DNA of 64,000 nucleotides from Talinum fruticosum (Eukaryota; Streptophyta; Magnoliopsida; Caryophyllales; Talinaceae): assembly GCA_021018815.1 (NCBI GenBank), contig JAITYX010000052.1, positions 4,330,501-4,394,500 on the forward strand. Reading direction: 5' to 3'. The notes below the pieces were generated by a model. It made no database searches, had not been told where the DNA came from, and saw nothing but the letters and a program-made list of their open reading frames with translations. Both the position numbers and the translations under genes were made by a program. Of this stretch, positions 48,801-59,100 are shown piece by piece; position 1 is the stretch's first letter, and every line of letters begins with the position of its first letter.

Positions 48801-51191
48801 GTGTCATATACTGCGGCTGCTTCACCCCCCAAAAAAAAAAAAGTTGCATTTACGTTTGTGCCTCCACAGTTTCTACTACCAAAACAATGGCAATTAAACC
48901 AAAGATCTCAGCCATGCACAAACAAACCCAAAATGGGTCTGCAATCTTCAAAATTGCACTTCATGTAGACTCATACTTAATGTTTTAACAGACTATGACT
49001 ACCCATTTTTTTAATCTATATATGTATTTTCAAAACAGAGGGCACGAAAATGATTGATATTAAATAAAATATAAGCTACAGTACATTAATTCTCAATTAA
49101 ATTATATGATGAACTAATATCACCAAGTTTGAGTGTGCTCACGATACATAAAAAAATATAGAAAGCACTGCTAGAAGTTTCCATCTACAAATATAAAATA
49201 TAAACAAACCTGGAACATGCGGCACAAAAGAAGGCCCATTCAGCCTTCCATCAGGTCTTAAATGTGCCCTGTCAACTCTGGGGGTGCCATTGGGGTGGAA
49301 TCCCTTGCCATATTAGCAGGCATTGAACTGGAAACCTCTGCAGCTGGAACTTCATTGCCAGGTGGTCGAGGTGCTGAAGGTGTAGAAGCTACAGAAGAAA
49401 CATGTACAGCAGGTGTAGACGGAAAACTTCCAGCTGAAACAGGCATATGACCAACTTTATCAGAAGAGTACACACGAACATTAGGTGGTGCAGCACGGCT
49501 CTCACCAGTGACTCCGGTATTTTGCAGTCGTTGAGACGGGTATGAAGCAGGCTGAGCAACAAATGTCTTGGATTCTTCCATCTAGATTACATGTCCATCA
49601 AAATAAACCAAAAGGAACAAAATAATTGAGGTTCACCAAGGTAATATGTCAAACAAAGAAGCACACTAGAAAGTTGTAGCAGGAAAAAAAACGAATTTCA
49701 CCTAGCTCATATGTCCAACAAAGAAAGCACACAAAATGCATAAGCACGCTAGAGAGTTGTAGCACTCAAATAAATCCAGAAATATATCTCCCTAAGAAAG
49801 CACTAAGCCTAAAATTCTAAGTCATGCAATTTTTACATTTTCCCTTTTAAAGTACCAGGCAACAAGAGTGCCCAAAGCAAAGGCCATAACCAGCTGGAGC
49901 CCTCTCAAGTAAAGGCCATAACCAGCCTTCTATTTATGTAGTTACACTTTTCTTTCAGAGGGTGGGGCCTACTTCCTTCAGCTGTAATCCTACAGAACAA
50001 AGTATAGGTTGGAGCTATGAAGATATGTGAACGCTTCTGAACAACTCTCATGGCTTTAGGAACAGGCCCCTAAGCTAGCTAAAAGTCAAGGTTTCTGAGT
50101 TCAGCTTGTCCCTCCGACAATTAGTAAGGTTGAAGAGAATTTCTTCTGTAATCTTTTTGGGGGAATGCACATATGGTATTCATACTCAAAGTCCATGAAA
50201 TCAGCAAAGAGAAGAAGTTGAATGAACTGACAATCCAAATGATAAAAAAATACATGTCACAACCCCACAAGGTCGTAAAGAGCAAGTTGTCAAAATTAAC
50301 CTACATATTGCACAACATTTACTCCTAAGGGAAGACTCAAATATGATTGTATCTGGATTCATCGAAAGCCCATAAAAAATGCTCAGTGAGGCAATCGATC
50401 AGTAAGCAATCCTACTTACGCCTCAAACAAATGAAGAGCAGCTTGTTGCTGGAAAGGACATACAAATACATCAAGACACTCCAATTTAGACCAAAAACAT
50501 ACAAAATCCTTTGAAAACGGAATCCCACCCACCAGACACTTAGGATTCTGATATACATCACAGACAGGATACTCTAATCTGATCCGCCTGAATTAGAGTA
50601 CTTTTGAATCAATTCAGTCAAATAATTTCCTGCTTCCCCGATTCTAATTTCAAATAAAACGTGGAATCATGTTACAAATACTAGAAAACCCCAAAATGTA
50701 CATCATCAAATCCCCAAAAAGAACCAAAATTTACACACGAGAAACTTGAATAAGACCCAGAAAATAAGGAAAAGAAAACTTACCCTGCGTTTGGTGAGGG
50801 TCATCTTGTCAGAAATAGAGAGTTTAGGAGTGCGAAACCCTAGCCGCTGCTCCTTCAACCGATTGAGCCCTAAATCATCAATGAGGACCCCAAAAGACTC
50901 CCTGGGCAAGATGTCCTTAGGAGCCAACTCCTCACACAAGGCGACCACCTTCTCTCTAGCCTCGGCCATCATGGCCTTCTCCACATCCGTGGGATCCCTG
51001 CCACCCCTCATCCTGGCCATAGCAGAGAGAACGAGCACGATCTCGGCCACTCTCCTAACCTCCTCCGCCCCATTTTCTCTCTTCCTCTTCTTGACTGAAT
51101 CTCTCGCCGCCTCAGAACGAATTACTCCTCCCTCATCGACCTCGACCTCCATCCCGGAAGCAGCGGCGTCCGATTCCGGGACGGAATCCAT
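39821..51191 (-). CDS. PHD-finger protein with C-terminal BAH-like region
   Basis: Six exons on the minus strand: 51191-50784, 49581-49210, 42988-41595, 41445-41332, 40922-40771 and 39890-39821. Exons 1 and 2 join in phase 0; exons 2 and 3 must join in phase 1. Allowing for one missing base in exon 2 the product is about 836 residues. Exon 1 gives an acidic then helical N-terminal segment (VRRVAEIVLVLSAMARMRGG). Exons 2 and 3 give a long disordered Pro/Ser/His stretch. Exon 3 then carries a C4HC3 PHD finger: CQFC, LVCDAC, KGFHVGC, WHCPRC, usually a reader of histone H3 tails. The C terminus (WIGDIARVVNEKKFF to MWEDSQTSSKW to CYFPDDLP to GPCEVLP) resembles a BAH fold. It matches the plant family of Arabidopsis At3g20280 and At1g50620 as I recall it; the nuclear chromatin role is inferred. 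Intron 3 is GC-AG. Exon 2 carries a frameshift at a C5 run; read literally it stops at 49260-49258. Confidence 0.85.
43918..44085. repeat. Dispersed repeat, copy A (GCAACATAG end)
   Basis: GAAAATAGC, GACATGTATCCA and AGCAACATAG occur in the same order and orientation in the copy at 57791-57951. Read on the other strand the end is CTATGTTGCTTAAG, similar to the widespread plant repeat that begins CTATGTTGCTCGGAC. The element class is not settled. Confidence 0.5.
46367..46391. repeat. (TC)12 microsatellite
   Basis: Pure dinucleotide run followed by a short TATATATA tract, inside intron 2 of the PHD-finger gene. Confidence 0.92.
48091..48508. mobile_element. Possible solo LTR or TRIM
   Basis: Starts TGTATTTTAATG, contains a TATA-like TTATATAAAACCCC at about 48290 and a leader-like GAATAAGAG, and is flanked by ACTAG on both sides (48086-48090 and 48509-48513), fitting a 5-bp target duplication. 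Against this, the right end is TTCT rather than the canonical CA. Near the end, GTAGGAATT..CTCTCA..CCTACATCA occurs twice in tandem (about 41 bases). Confidence 0.35.
49650..49770. repeat. Short imperfect direct repeats in intron 1
   Basis: ATATGTCAAACAAAGAAG, then CACACTAGAAAGTTGTAGCA at 49646-49682 is repeated with changes at 49708-49762. Further on, AAGGCCATAACCAGC occurs twice (49881 and 49912). All lie in intron 1 of the PHD-finger gene. Confidence 0.5.
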
Positions 51192-51545
51192 GGAACGGCG
51201 AGGAATCGAAAGGAAACCTGCAAGAGAGGAGAGAGATTAGCAGCCACCATCATCAGGGAGGGGGAAAGAGGGGAAGAGGGCGGAAACCCTAGAGAGGGAG
51301 GGAAGGGGGCGAGGGGGAGGGGAGAGACGTTGAGAGGATTTGAAAAAATGAAAATGAATCGAGTTAAAATGAACCTTTTGGCGGGTAGAAAGAGAGAGAG
51401 AGAGAGATTGTAAGTGAGAAGAGAGAGAATGGTGAGGGACTGGTTGCGATTTTGCGAGAGATGGGAGTGTAGAAAGAAAGAGGCGCAAATCAAAAACACA
51501 GGGGGAGGGACGAGTGAGTGACTACTACTCTAGAGAGAGAAAACT
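51192..51545 (-). promoter_or_regulatory. CT-rich 5' leader/promoter of the PHD-finger gene
   Basis: Read on the minus strand, the 350 bases before the ATG are rich in CTCTCT and CCCTCC, with a CT run at about 51391-51405 and the plus-strand telo-box AAACCCTA at 51284-51291. Such telo-boxes and pyrimidine-rich patches are common in leaders of constitutively expressed plant genes. No TATA box is obvious, which fits a housekeeping promoter. Confidence 0.45.
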
Positions 51546-51848
51546 GATGGGGCATCGGTTTTTAGAGAGAGAAAGGTTAATGGGGCGGGGCGGGGGGATT
51601 AATCTTTTTCTTTTTTCCTTTTTCATTTAATTCCCCCGATTTTTTCCTTTTTTTCTCCTTCCTTTTTCTCTTTCCATTTCTACTGTTCTAATAATGTCCA
51701 CACGTTTGGGTCTCACATGTGGAGAGTTTGGGCCGTCATCTTTTAGGCCCACTTTGGACTCTGTACGCTGGAGTCTGTGCTCGAATTTTTGGGGTCTACA
51801 ATAGTTAACTTACTTCTTCTTGTTAACTTAATTTCCTTGTCTAATTTA

Positions 51849-52108
51849 GTCCTTTCGCTTTAAAATATTTTTTATTTTAATATTATAAAAAATATATAAA
51901 AAAATTGATCATAAAATTCGTTTTAAAAGACCAAATTATCTCAAGATTTCATTGAAAATGAAAAAATTAATAAAAAGGAGATAAAAAAATAATTAATAAG
52001 GACAAAATTGATAAACTAGTTATTAATACAGTCATTTGAATTATGAATTGACAGATATTGTATAATATAAAAATTAGTTAAAATGACATGTATTTTAAAA
52101 TAAAAAAG
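51849..52108. mobile_element. Stowaway-like MITE, copy 2 (diverged)
   Basis: 260 bases flanked by TA. The left GTCCTTTCGCTTTAAAATA and right (minus strand) CTTTTTTATTTTAAAATACA recall the termini of the copy at 54581. The inner GATAAACTAGTTATTAATAC and AAATGACATGTATTTTAAAA match it directly. Confidence 0.6.
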
Positions 52109-52617
52109 TATTTAAATTTACTCGCATACTTGTAAAAAGTGGATAGGGAGACCAACATATTAGAAGTAGGGTAAATTAGCTTTGTGAATTTTGATGTAAA
52201 CGTCCCCAAAGTTTTATGTTAATAGTGTAGAAAAATGGAAAAAAATAAATATAATAATGATAGGTTGACTATACAATCTCAATATATTGATAAGATAATA
52301 TAACTCGAATATTCATAACTAAAATCCTAGATTTACCATTAGCAAAAGTGTTTGGAATTATTCCTAAATTTAAAAGTGTATAAAATTTGCTGAGAAATTG
52401 TAAAATTGTAGAGTAACATTAAAAGTAATATGAGTTGAAAAATTTGTTGATGAAAGCCAGGAACTTTTAAAAGAGGTATTGTAATTTGTACAGAGCTTTT
52501 GGACTTATTACAAAAGCTTTGAATTTTTTTAGATGTTGCTATTCTATATGACTTTTGGGATTAATATCTCTATGGGTCTGTTTGACTTTAGATGAAAAAC
52601 GACATCTATTTATATTT

Positions 52618-52770
52618 TATATCCGTTTATGTTCTTTTATGTTCGTTTCTTATTTAACAATTCATTTCGTACTGGTTATGTTTGCTTATGTTATTTTATT
52701 TTCGTTTATATTCGTTTCTTCTTTTTATGTTCGTTTATATTCGTTTCTTCTCTTTTATGTTCGCTTTTGT
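52618..52770. repeat. Minisatellite-like TTATGTTCGTTTAT array
   Basis: TTTATGTTCG, TTTATATTCGTTTCTTC and variants recur about seven times with an irregular 12-28 base period. The minus strand reads AACGAACATAAACG, a motif common in hAT-like element ends, so this may be an expanded subterminal repeat. Confidence 0.55.
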
Positions 52771-54049
52771 TTATGTATGTTTTGTATGTAAGTTCGAAAA
52801 GACTCATACAAGAGTCTTTGTGTAAAAAAAGGTTGCCTAAATTCAAATTAAAAGTAGCACCTTAACTATGCTCCAAAATAATATGATGGAATGAACAAAC
52901 TAATTAAAAAGTTATGAAGACTTTAGAATTCACGTAGGTTAGGGTTCTTTTTTTCCTTTTATGGGAAGCAAAGTAGTTTAATACTATTCATACAAGGGGA
53001 TTCGACTGAGGGAGAAAGTACAAAGATTATATTAGTAACTAGTATAATAGTAATGACATTTTTTACTACTATCTTTTGCGCTTTAAAATTTTCAACTTTA
53101 AAAATATTTTTTAAAATTTTAAATGTAAATCTTTGGAATCAATAGAAATATTTATTGATATAATTAATAAAGTATCAATATTTAGAACTCCTTAAATTTT
53201 AAGGAAGGAGGGATCTACACTAAGAATGGTTGTATAATACTAATTATAGAGTACTAGAGTAGTACTGACATAAAGAATCAAATATAAGTCATTCATTCAA
53301 AGTTAGCAGTTCTTATATGTATTAATCAGCTATTTTTTTTTAAAAAAAAAATTATCATTAAGATGAAAGTGACAATTATAACATTGGCAAAATAGGAACA
53401 AAAAATGATACATGAGGAACACAAAAAGAAGTTAACTTGCGAGAGATTACTCCAACCCTTATCTAATTCACCCTAAATAACCAAATCACCCAATTAAAGT
53501 CACAAACAAAAACATGAAAAAGTTCATGGAGAACCATCAAACAGATCGCCCAACTCAAAAATATATCTCATCCCCTTAAGCCAACCAACCCCTAAAATGA
53601 GAAATGCCACTTAAAAGATTAGTTCATGCTTTCTCTCAGCAACCACTCAGTCGTCTTCAAATACCCCGAGTCAAGTTGTCTTACTTACCTCCCATGTATC
53701 ACAAGTTTCTTGTAATAAAGAATCCTCCACAATAACAGGTTGTGTTTGTGTTCCATAAATGTCTACGCTTTGTTGGAACTTCTTCCTTAAAAGCACATCC
53801 CACGACATTCTGTTATTTAAATCTTACTCCACATCCATTGAATTGTTGTGCGACGTACTATTTTGATGAATATAAGCTGGTAATTTATCTTCTTCCCAAT
53901 GTAAAGGTCTCTCACCTACAACATTCACAATGTTGAGGTCACAATGCTCCTGGGCGCCCCATTCCGACACAAGCACAAATTGGACAAGATATACTCCTCC
54001 CTCACATCATCTTCATTTAATGCCTTCTTGAGAGAATCAACATGGACAG

Positions 54050-54500
54050 AACAAGCACCGCAGATCATTCTAGATTCAAGATTTTTAATTCAATAGGCCA
54101 AGGTCTCAAGGTGAAACAAAACTTCATCATCGATAAATTTTAAATGAGAAACATCTATCAAGACCCTAGCTGCATCCATCGATACAATGTGCAAATTACA
54201 TCCTCCCCACAGCTCACCACTCTTAGCAATATTTTCAGCATTCCACCCGTGAGGTGGAAGATCAAATCTCTATCCATGCCCTCATAAATTCACAAACATT
54301 TATAGTTTTCCACTTCCTAACTTCAACAAACCAATTATAGAGGAATTATCTTCTCTCAATAAAAACTGTCTGCCACTGCTCGAGGGTCAAAGGATAGTAC
54401 AAACATCTACAGTTATTTTTAAAAATCAAAGTCCAGTTCTGCTTGAGCACTTCCCAAAGTGAGCAGAACCTTTTCATCTTCCTTCAAACTATGCAGTGAA
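54050..54500 (-). pseudogene. Possible LINE ORF1-like (DUF4283-type) relic
   Basis: On the minus strand near 54185 a frame reads IVSMDAARVLIDVSHLKF followed by DDEVLFHLETLAY and a stop. Upstream fragments in other frames read DLIFHLTGG and ELWGGCNLHI. The order W.GG, then a D..ARV.I.V segment recalls DUF4283 proteins of plant LINEs, but the similarity is judged by eye and weak. Confidence 0.3.
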
Positions 54501-54580
54501 AACTTTGTCCGTAAACTTCCAACATCTTAGGTAGCAAATTCTTCCAAGTTAAAACCTAAACACTGTAACTAATTCCTATA

Positions 54581-54850
54581 CTCCATCCGTTTTAAAATAC
54601 ATGTCATTTTAAGGTTATGTGTAAATATCAAGGAAATACAAAATTCATGACAAATTTTATGTTAAAAGATTAAGTTGCCTCTATATTTTTTGAAAATGAA
54701 AAAAATCAATGAAAAAGAAAGAGAAACAAATTAATTAATAAGGATAAAGTTAGTAAACTAATAATTAATATGTCATTGGAATTGTAAAGTGACAAATATT
54801 ATGAAACGAAAAAGTTCGTTAAAGTGACATATATTTTAAAATGGATGGAG
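54581..54850. mobile_element. Stowaway MITE, copy 3 (well preserved)
   Basis: 270 bases flanked by TA. The left end is CTCCATCCGTTTTAAAATAC; the right end on the minus strand is CTCCATCCATTTTAAAATAT. 29 of the first 32 bases match between the arms. CTCC.TCCGT ends plus TA duplication are diagnostic of Stowaway (Tc1/mariner) MITEs. Confidence 0.88.
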
Positions 54851-55327
54851 TATATGTTTACATGCAAAAGTAAAGACCAAATCTTATCATTTTGATTTTT
54901 GATCATAATCATAATTGATCAAAGCACAAAAAAAAAAATTAAAGAAGCATTGCAACGTAAAAAAAACAACATGAAGTCTTTTTTATTAGATACATTCCAT
55001 TCAGCTAACATTGTCGTAAATTCAACTAATGTTGTGGCATTCACCAAGTATAAAGACTAGTCAAATGTTACAAGTTTATGATTGATTCACCAAGTATAAA
55101 GACTGATTCCATTTAACTAATATTATCGCATTCACCAATTATAAAAGACTCATCAAATGTTACAAGTTTATGCTTCGCGCCCCGAAAAGACTAAAATGTC
55201 AATTTTCACAAATATTTTTAAAACAAGTTTATGTAACTATTTATGCATGAGGACTTCTAAAAAGAAAAATTCACATAAAAAGAATTTTTTTTTTGGGTGT
55301 CAAGAATTTCTCACAAAGATACAAACT

Positions 55328-55487
55328 AATCTTTTTAACTTTTTAAGAAAACTTTTATAATTTTTTTTTTTGAACAAATAAGGTGCAAAAGTCGTGTAGA
55401 CAGAATTTAATCTTTTTAACTTTTTAAGAAAACTTATATAATTTTTTTTTGAACAAATAAGGTGCAAAAGTCGTGTAGACAGAATTT
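55328..55487. repeat. 81-base tandem duplication
   Basis: Copy 1 (55328-55408) and copy 2 (55409-55487) begin AATCTTTTTAACTTTTTAAG and end TCGTGTAGACAGAATTT. They differ by one substitution and by T11 against T9 in the poly(T) run, so the event is recent or the region is under conversion. Confidence 0.92.
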
Positions 55488-56146
55488 AGATCCAAGTGTC
55501 TGCTAAAAAACTTTATCAAAGACACTACCTGACTGCACTGCACCCACCCAAAAGAAAAACACAAGCATATTATAAGAAATTAACCAGTTGACATTACTGC
55601 CCCCAGAAAAAATGTAAATAAAATACAAATTGAGTTTTCCACAGATGGTGCCTCTTGAGCTCTAAACATCCTGTTCTTTTGCAGCAAAAATTGGCAAAGA
55701 GAAGGATGATGACTCATTGATTGATACATAATGAATAATTCACATTTCTTGTAGTGCCAATTTGCCTTCCCAAAAAATGGAAATATAAAAATCGAAAGGC
55801 AAAGAAAAACCTGAGTCCTGGTAATTACACAAAAATTTCCCCCTCTAAAAATCAGTCACCATATCTAACTCAAACTATGAACTCATTAACACACCTCTAT
55901 GCCTCAAGTGGTCTTCCAAAATTTAGGGCTCCTCTCTGTGTTCTCCCTCCTTACACAAACTGCATAATACACAACCGTAAATAGAAGTAAACACTAGGTT
56001 AACGTGGTAAATTCAGGCAAGAAACACGGGTTACTGCCCTAAACCCAGCAATGTGATTCCTTGATGAATCACATGGATCAGCTTCACTGTCCAAAAGCGA
56101 TGAAGTATTGGTGATTACCTTGAGTGTAAAACTGGCAAGACAACCT

Positions 56147-59100
56147 TCAGAGAAAGTAATCTGGGGCAGGCTTTTTAGCAGGAGCTCCTCTTGTCTCCTG
56201 TGATATCATGCAGTTTCAAGTTGAATGAGACAAGCACAAAACTAGATGTACCATTTCTCTCAAAACAAACTCAGGAAATAAGCATTTTCTAACAGTTTGT
56301 AAGGCTGATTTTACCGGATAGAAAACTATGTTACTCAGAATTTTTTCAAAAAGAGGGCAGATTGGGTATAAGTATTGCTGGTAGTCTGTCTGAGCCTTGT
56401 AAATTTTTTTTTTTGGTTTTTATTTCTTCAAGAGCAAGTGATACGATAAGATGCCTAAATGTGTATCTCATGCTCACATATCATGCAACTCTTCACCCTT
56501 TCCCTGTAACCAGAAACAAACCAGTGTCTAGAATGGGACAAGCCCACGTCCATGATCTGGGTACATAAAAAGGCAGGTTAAGCCGACCGAGGGCTCAGCA
56601 ACAAAGATGCCAGGGCAAGGTTACAGAAATGTGCAAAATGCATAAGCAGATCAGATGAACAAACCTGTGGAGCTGCATGAAAAACACGAAACTCTTTATT
56701 GAGATTCTCGTCAAGCTCAAGTATAGCAGCAATATTACCACATCTACATCAATAAATTAAAACAACAGATAATCAGTAGTGCTCAAGGCAAAATGGTTAG
56801 TGAACACAAACATGGGAGACGAGGAATTTCCAATTTTACCTATAACAATAATTTGGAGCTGACCATACTGTAACAATCTGATCATCAAACATCCATTTGA
56901 AACCTTCCATTACCAACTGATGGGCACGGCATATATAATCAAGGTTATTTGTGTGATTGAATGAGGTAACTACACTGCCCCCAAAAAGGAAGCCAGCACC
57001 ACGAGGACTCAATCCCCAGCCATCTACTGCATCTTCGGGGTCAGACCATAGCAGGTCACACATGGCTCCATCATGAGGTACTTCTTGTTTTCTGTCAATT
57101 GTCCGTATCTGAAAAAACAGTTGTATCACTTAACATCCCAACATTCAGCATGTGAAGTATGGAATATCAAAGTTTTCTTTTTTCTTTCTTGATGGAAAAT
57201 GGAATATCAAAGTTAAAAAAAAGGGTGTATTATAACCCAAAAAAAAGGTTAAAGGGGTGTATTTTACTAACCTGGTCTAACGTTGTTATAGAAGGCGAAA
57301 GACCGCCGTGAACACCAAAGATTTTATTCTCAATAAGAGCTGAGAGACTGTCATATAGAAAGAAGTTGAGTCCAATTCAGGAATGACAGAAATAAACAGA
57401 ATGCCAAAGCTGCATAGCATAAGTATTTCTTACTTATCACTCATCAGTAGCCTTGAGGATGTGAAACACAGACCCCCCCAACAACACACACACACAACAA
57501 AAAAAGAAAAAAAAGGGAAAACAAACAAACATGCACAGTAGATAAGCTCAGGCTCAACTAGATCAACCATGGTGGCAAAAATCAAGATCCCAGATAGCAG
57601 ATTGCAGCAACGAAAAGTGGTATACTGTCAAGTTAAACTTCCTTAGGCCTCATATCAGGATTGCAGTGCACACATTGCGCAGTTTGGGAATGCAGATCAT
57701 CAGGGATTTGAAGGTTGAAGATTCTAGATACGTATGACGTAGATTTATTCGTCAATCTTGACCTATGCCACTCTGACTCTTCATTTTACCTTACCATACC
57801 AGTGTTGGACCATTGACACTCGAACAAGGATACATTACCTAACACTTCAAATTAATACAACTAAGTCTACAAATTTTCTTGAAAATAGCTGTGTCTAACG
57901 CTTGGGCATGTATCCATATTGGACAGCTATACCCACGTCCGAGCAACATAGATCTTGACAACATTTACACAGTTCAATAACTAAACTTCCCAACCCTGCT
58001 CCCCCCCAATGAAAAAAGGGTATGACAGACACATGGTTTTTAGCTTCTTTGCAGGGAGCCAGGAACAACTGGTCGTGCATCCAGCCGAAACTGACCCCAG
58101 CCCCCCCAAAAAACAAGGAAGATAAAGAAACCGTGTCAATGCATTGCTCTAAACTTCTCATTTTTCCCAATTAGCTTATTTTTCAGAATTTGTGTTGAAA
58201 GAAAAGGAACAAGCACTGAGAAGTACTATATCACACCACAGAGCAAGATTAAAGAGACAATAATTTAGCGATGGCCCAGAGGCTAGAACAGAGACAAACA
58301 TCTGAGTGAAACAAGTGAGTACTTGTTCCAAGAAGCCTAAAACAGCAACATCTATGAGTACAGTTGTATACATCAAATGATAAAAAAATTATCAAGATAG
58401 AGATAACTCCCGCGATCCCCCATAATGCATTGCCAAGAAGAGCAATTAACAATGGTGTGCATATATTCAAATCAGCACTCAGTATTATCAGCCCATAAAA
58501 AAAAAAGGGCACTCCCAGCAGCAGTCCTAGACTCTATCTCAACAAAGATATATACCTCAAGTAATCAAATATATCAGTGCAGTATCTCCATACATTCACA
58601 GAGCCATATTTGCGGAGGCACTCATCATAGAAGCCATAAACCTGGTAACTGAAGGAAAATCAGCAACTTACCACAGCAATTTCATCAGCAAGAAAAAACA
58701 AGATATGACAAAGTACAACCTGAGTAATTTGACGGCTCTCGTGGTTCCCTCTAATCAGTGTTATCCGATCTGGATATCTTACCTACAGTTACACAAATAG
58801 TTAGTCTCCGGACAAAACCATGAGATGAGAGAGAGAAGGGAGAGAAACTGAAACCTCCACCCTTTCTCTATCACCTATTTTCTTTTCCTCTATTCCTTTC
58901 CTTTCTTTTTGTGCTTTAGGGGGGTGATAAATGATCAAAAACACATCCATTTGAATAAATCTTAAATATCAGATGGCTCCAAGCACAGACAAGAAGACCT
59001 TGGTGATGCATGTATGAGTGCACCAAGAGTCTTAGTTGAGAGTGATTGACATAGCAACAAGAAATGGACAAAAAACACACTTAGATTAATTTCCTGGATT

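Larger units (their letters stand above)
42989..49209 (-). other. Intron 2 of the PHD-finger gene, 6.2 kb
   Basis: A phase-1 intron (G joined to TG makes Val). It carries a dispersed repeat at 43918-44085, a phrase CCTAGTTTGGGG repeated at 44843 and 44936, a (TC)12 at 46367-46391 and a possible solo LTR at 48091-48508. No exon-like frame is visible. Confidence 0.75.
52109..54580. other. Intergenic region between PHD-finger gene and PP4
   Basis: AT-rich. It contains a TTCGTTTAT minisatellite (52618-52770) and a possible LINE ORF1-like relic (54050-54500, minus). Poly(T)/poly(A) runs occur at about 53332-53350. I see no intact gene. Confidence 0.45.

Noticed and set aside
49210..49581. Interpreting the PHD-gene exon 2 break as a hidden micro-intron
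   Set aside because: No GT-AG pair within the exon both removes the stop and links the two required frames while keeping the conserved residues; a one-base indel is simpler.
50746..51240. 164-codon plus-strand frame at 50746-51240
   Set aside because: Antisense of exon 1 of the PHD-finger gene; the minus-strand frame joins correctly spliced downstream exons.
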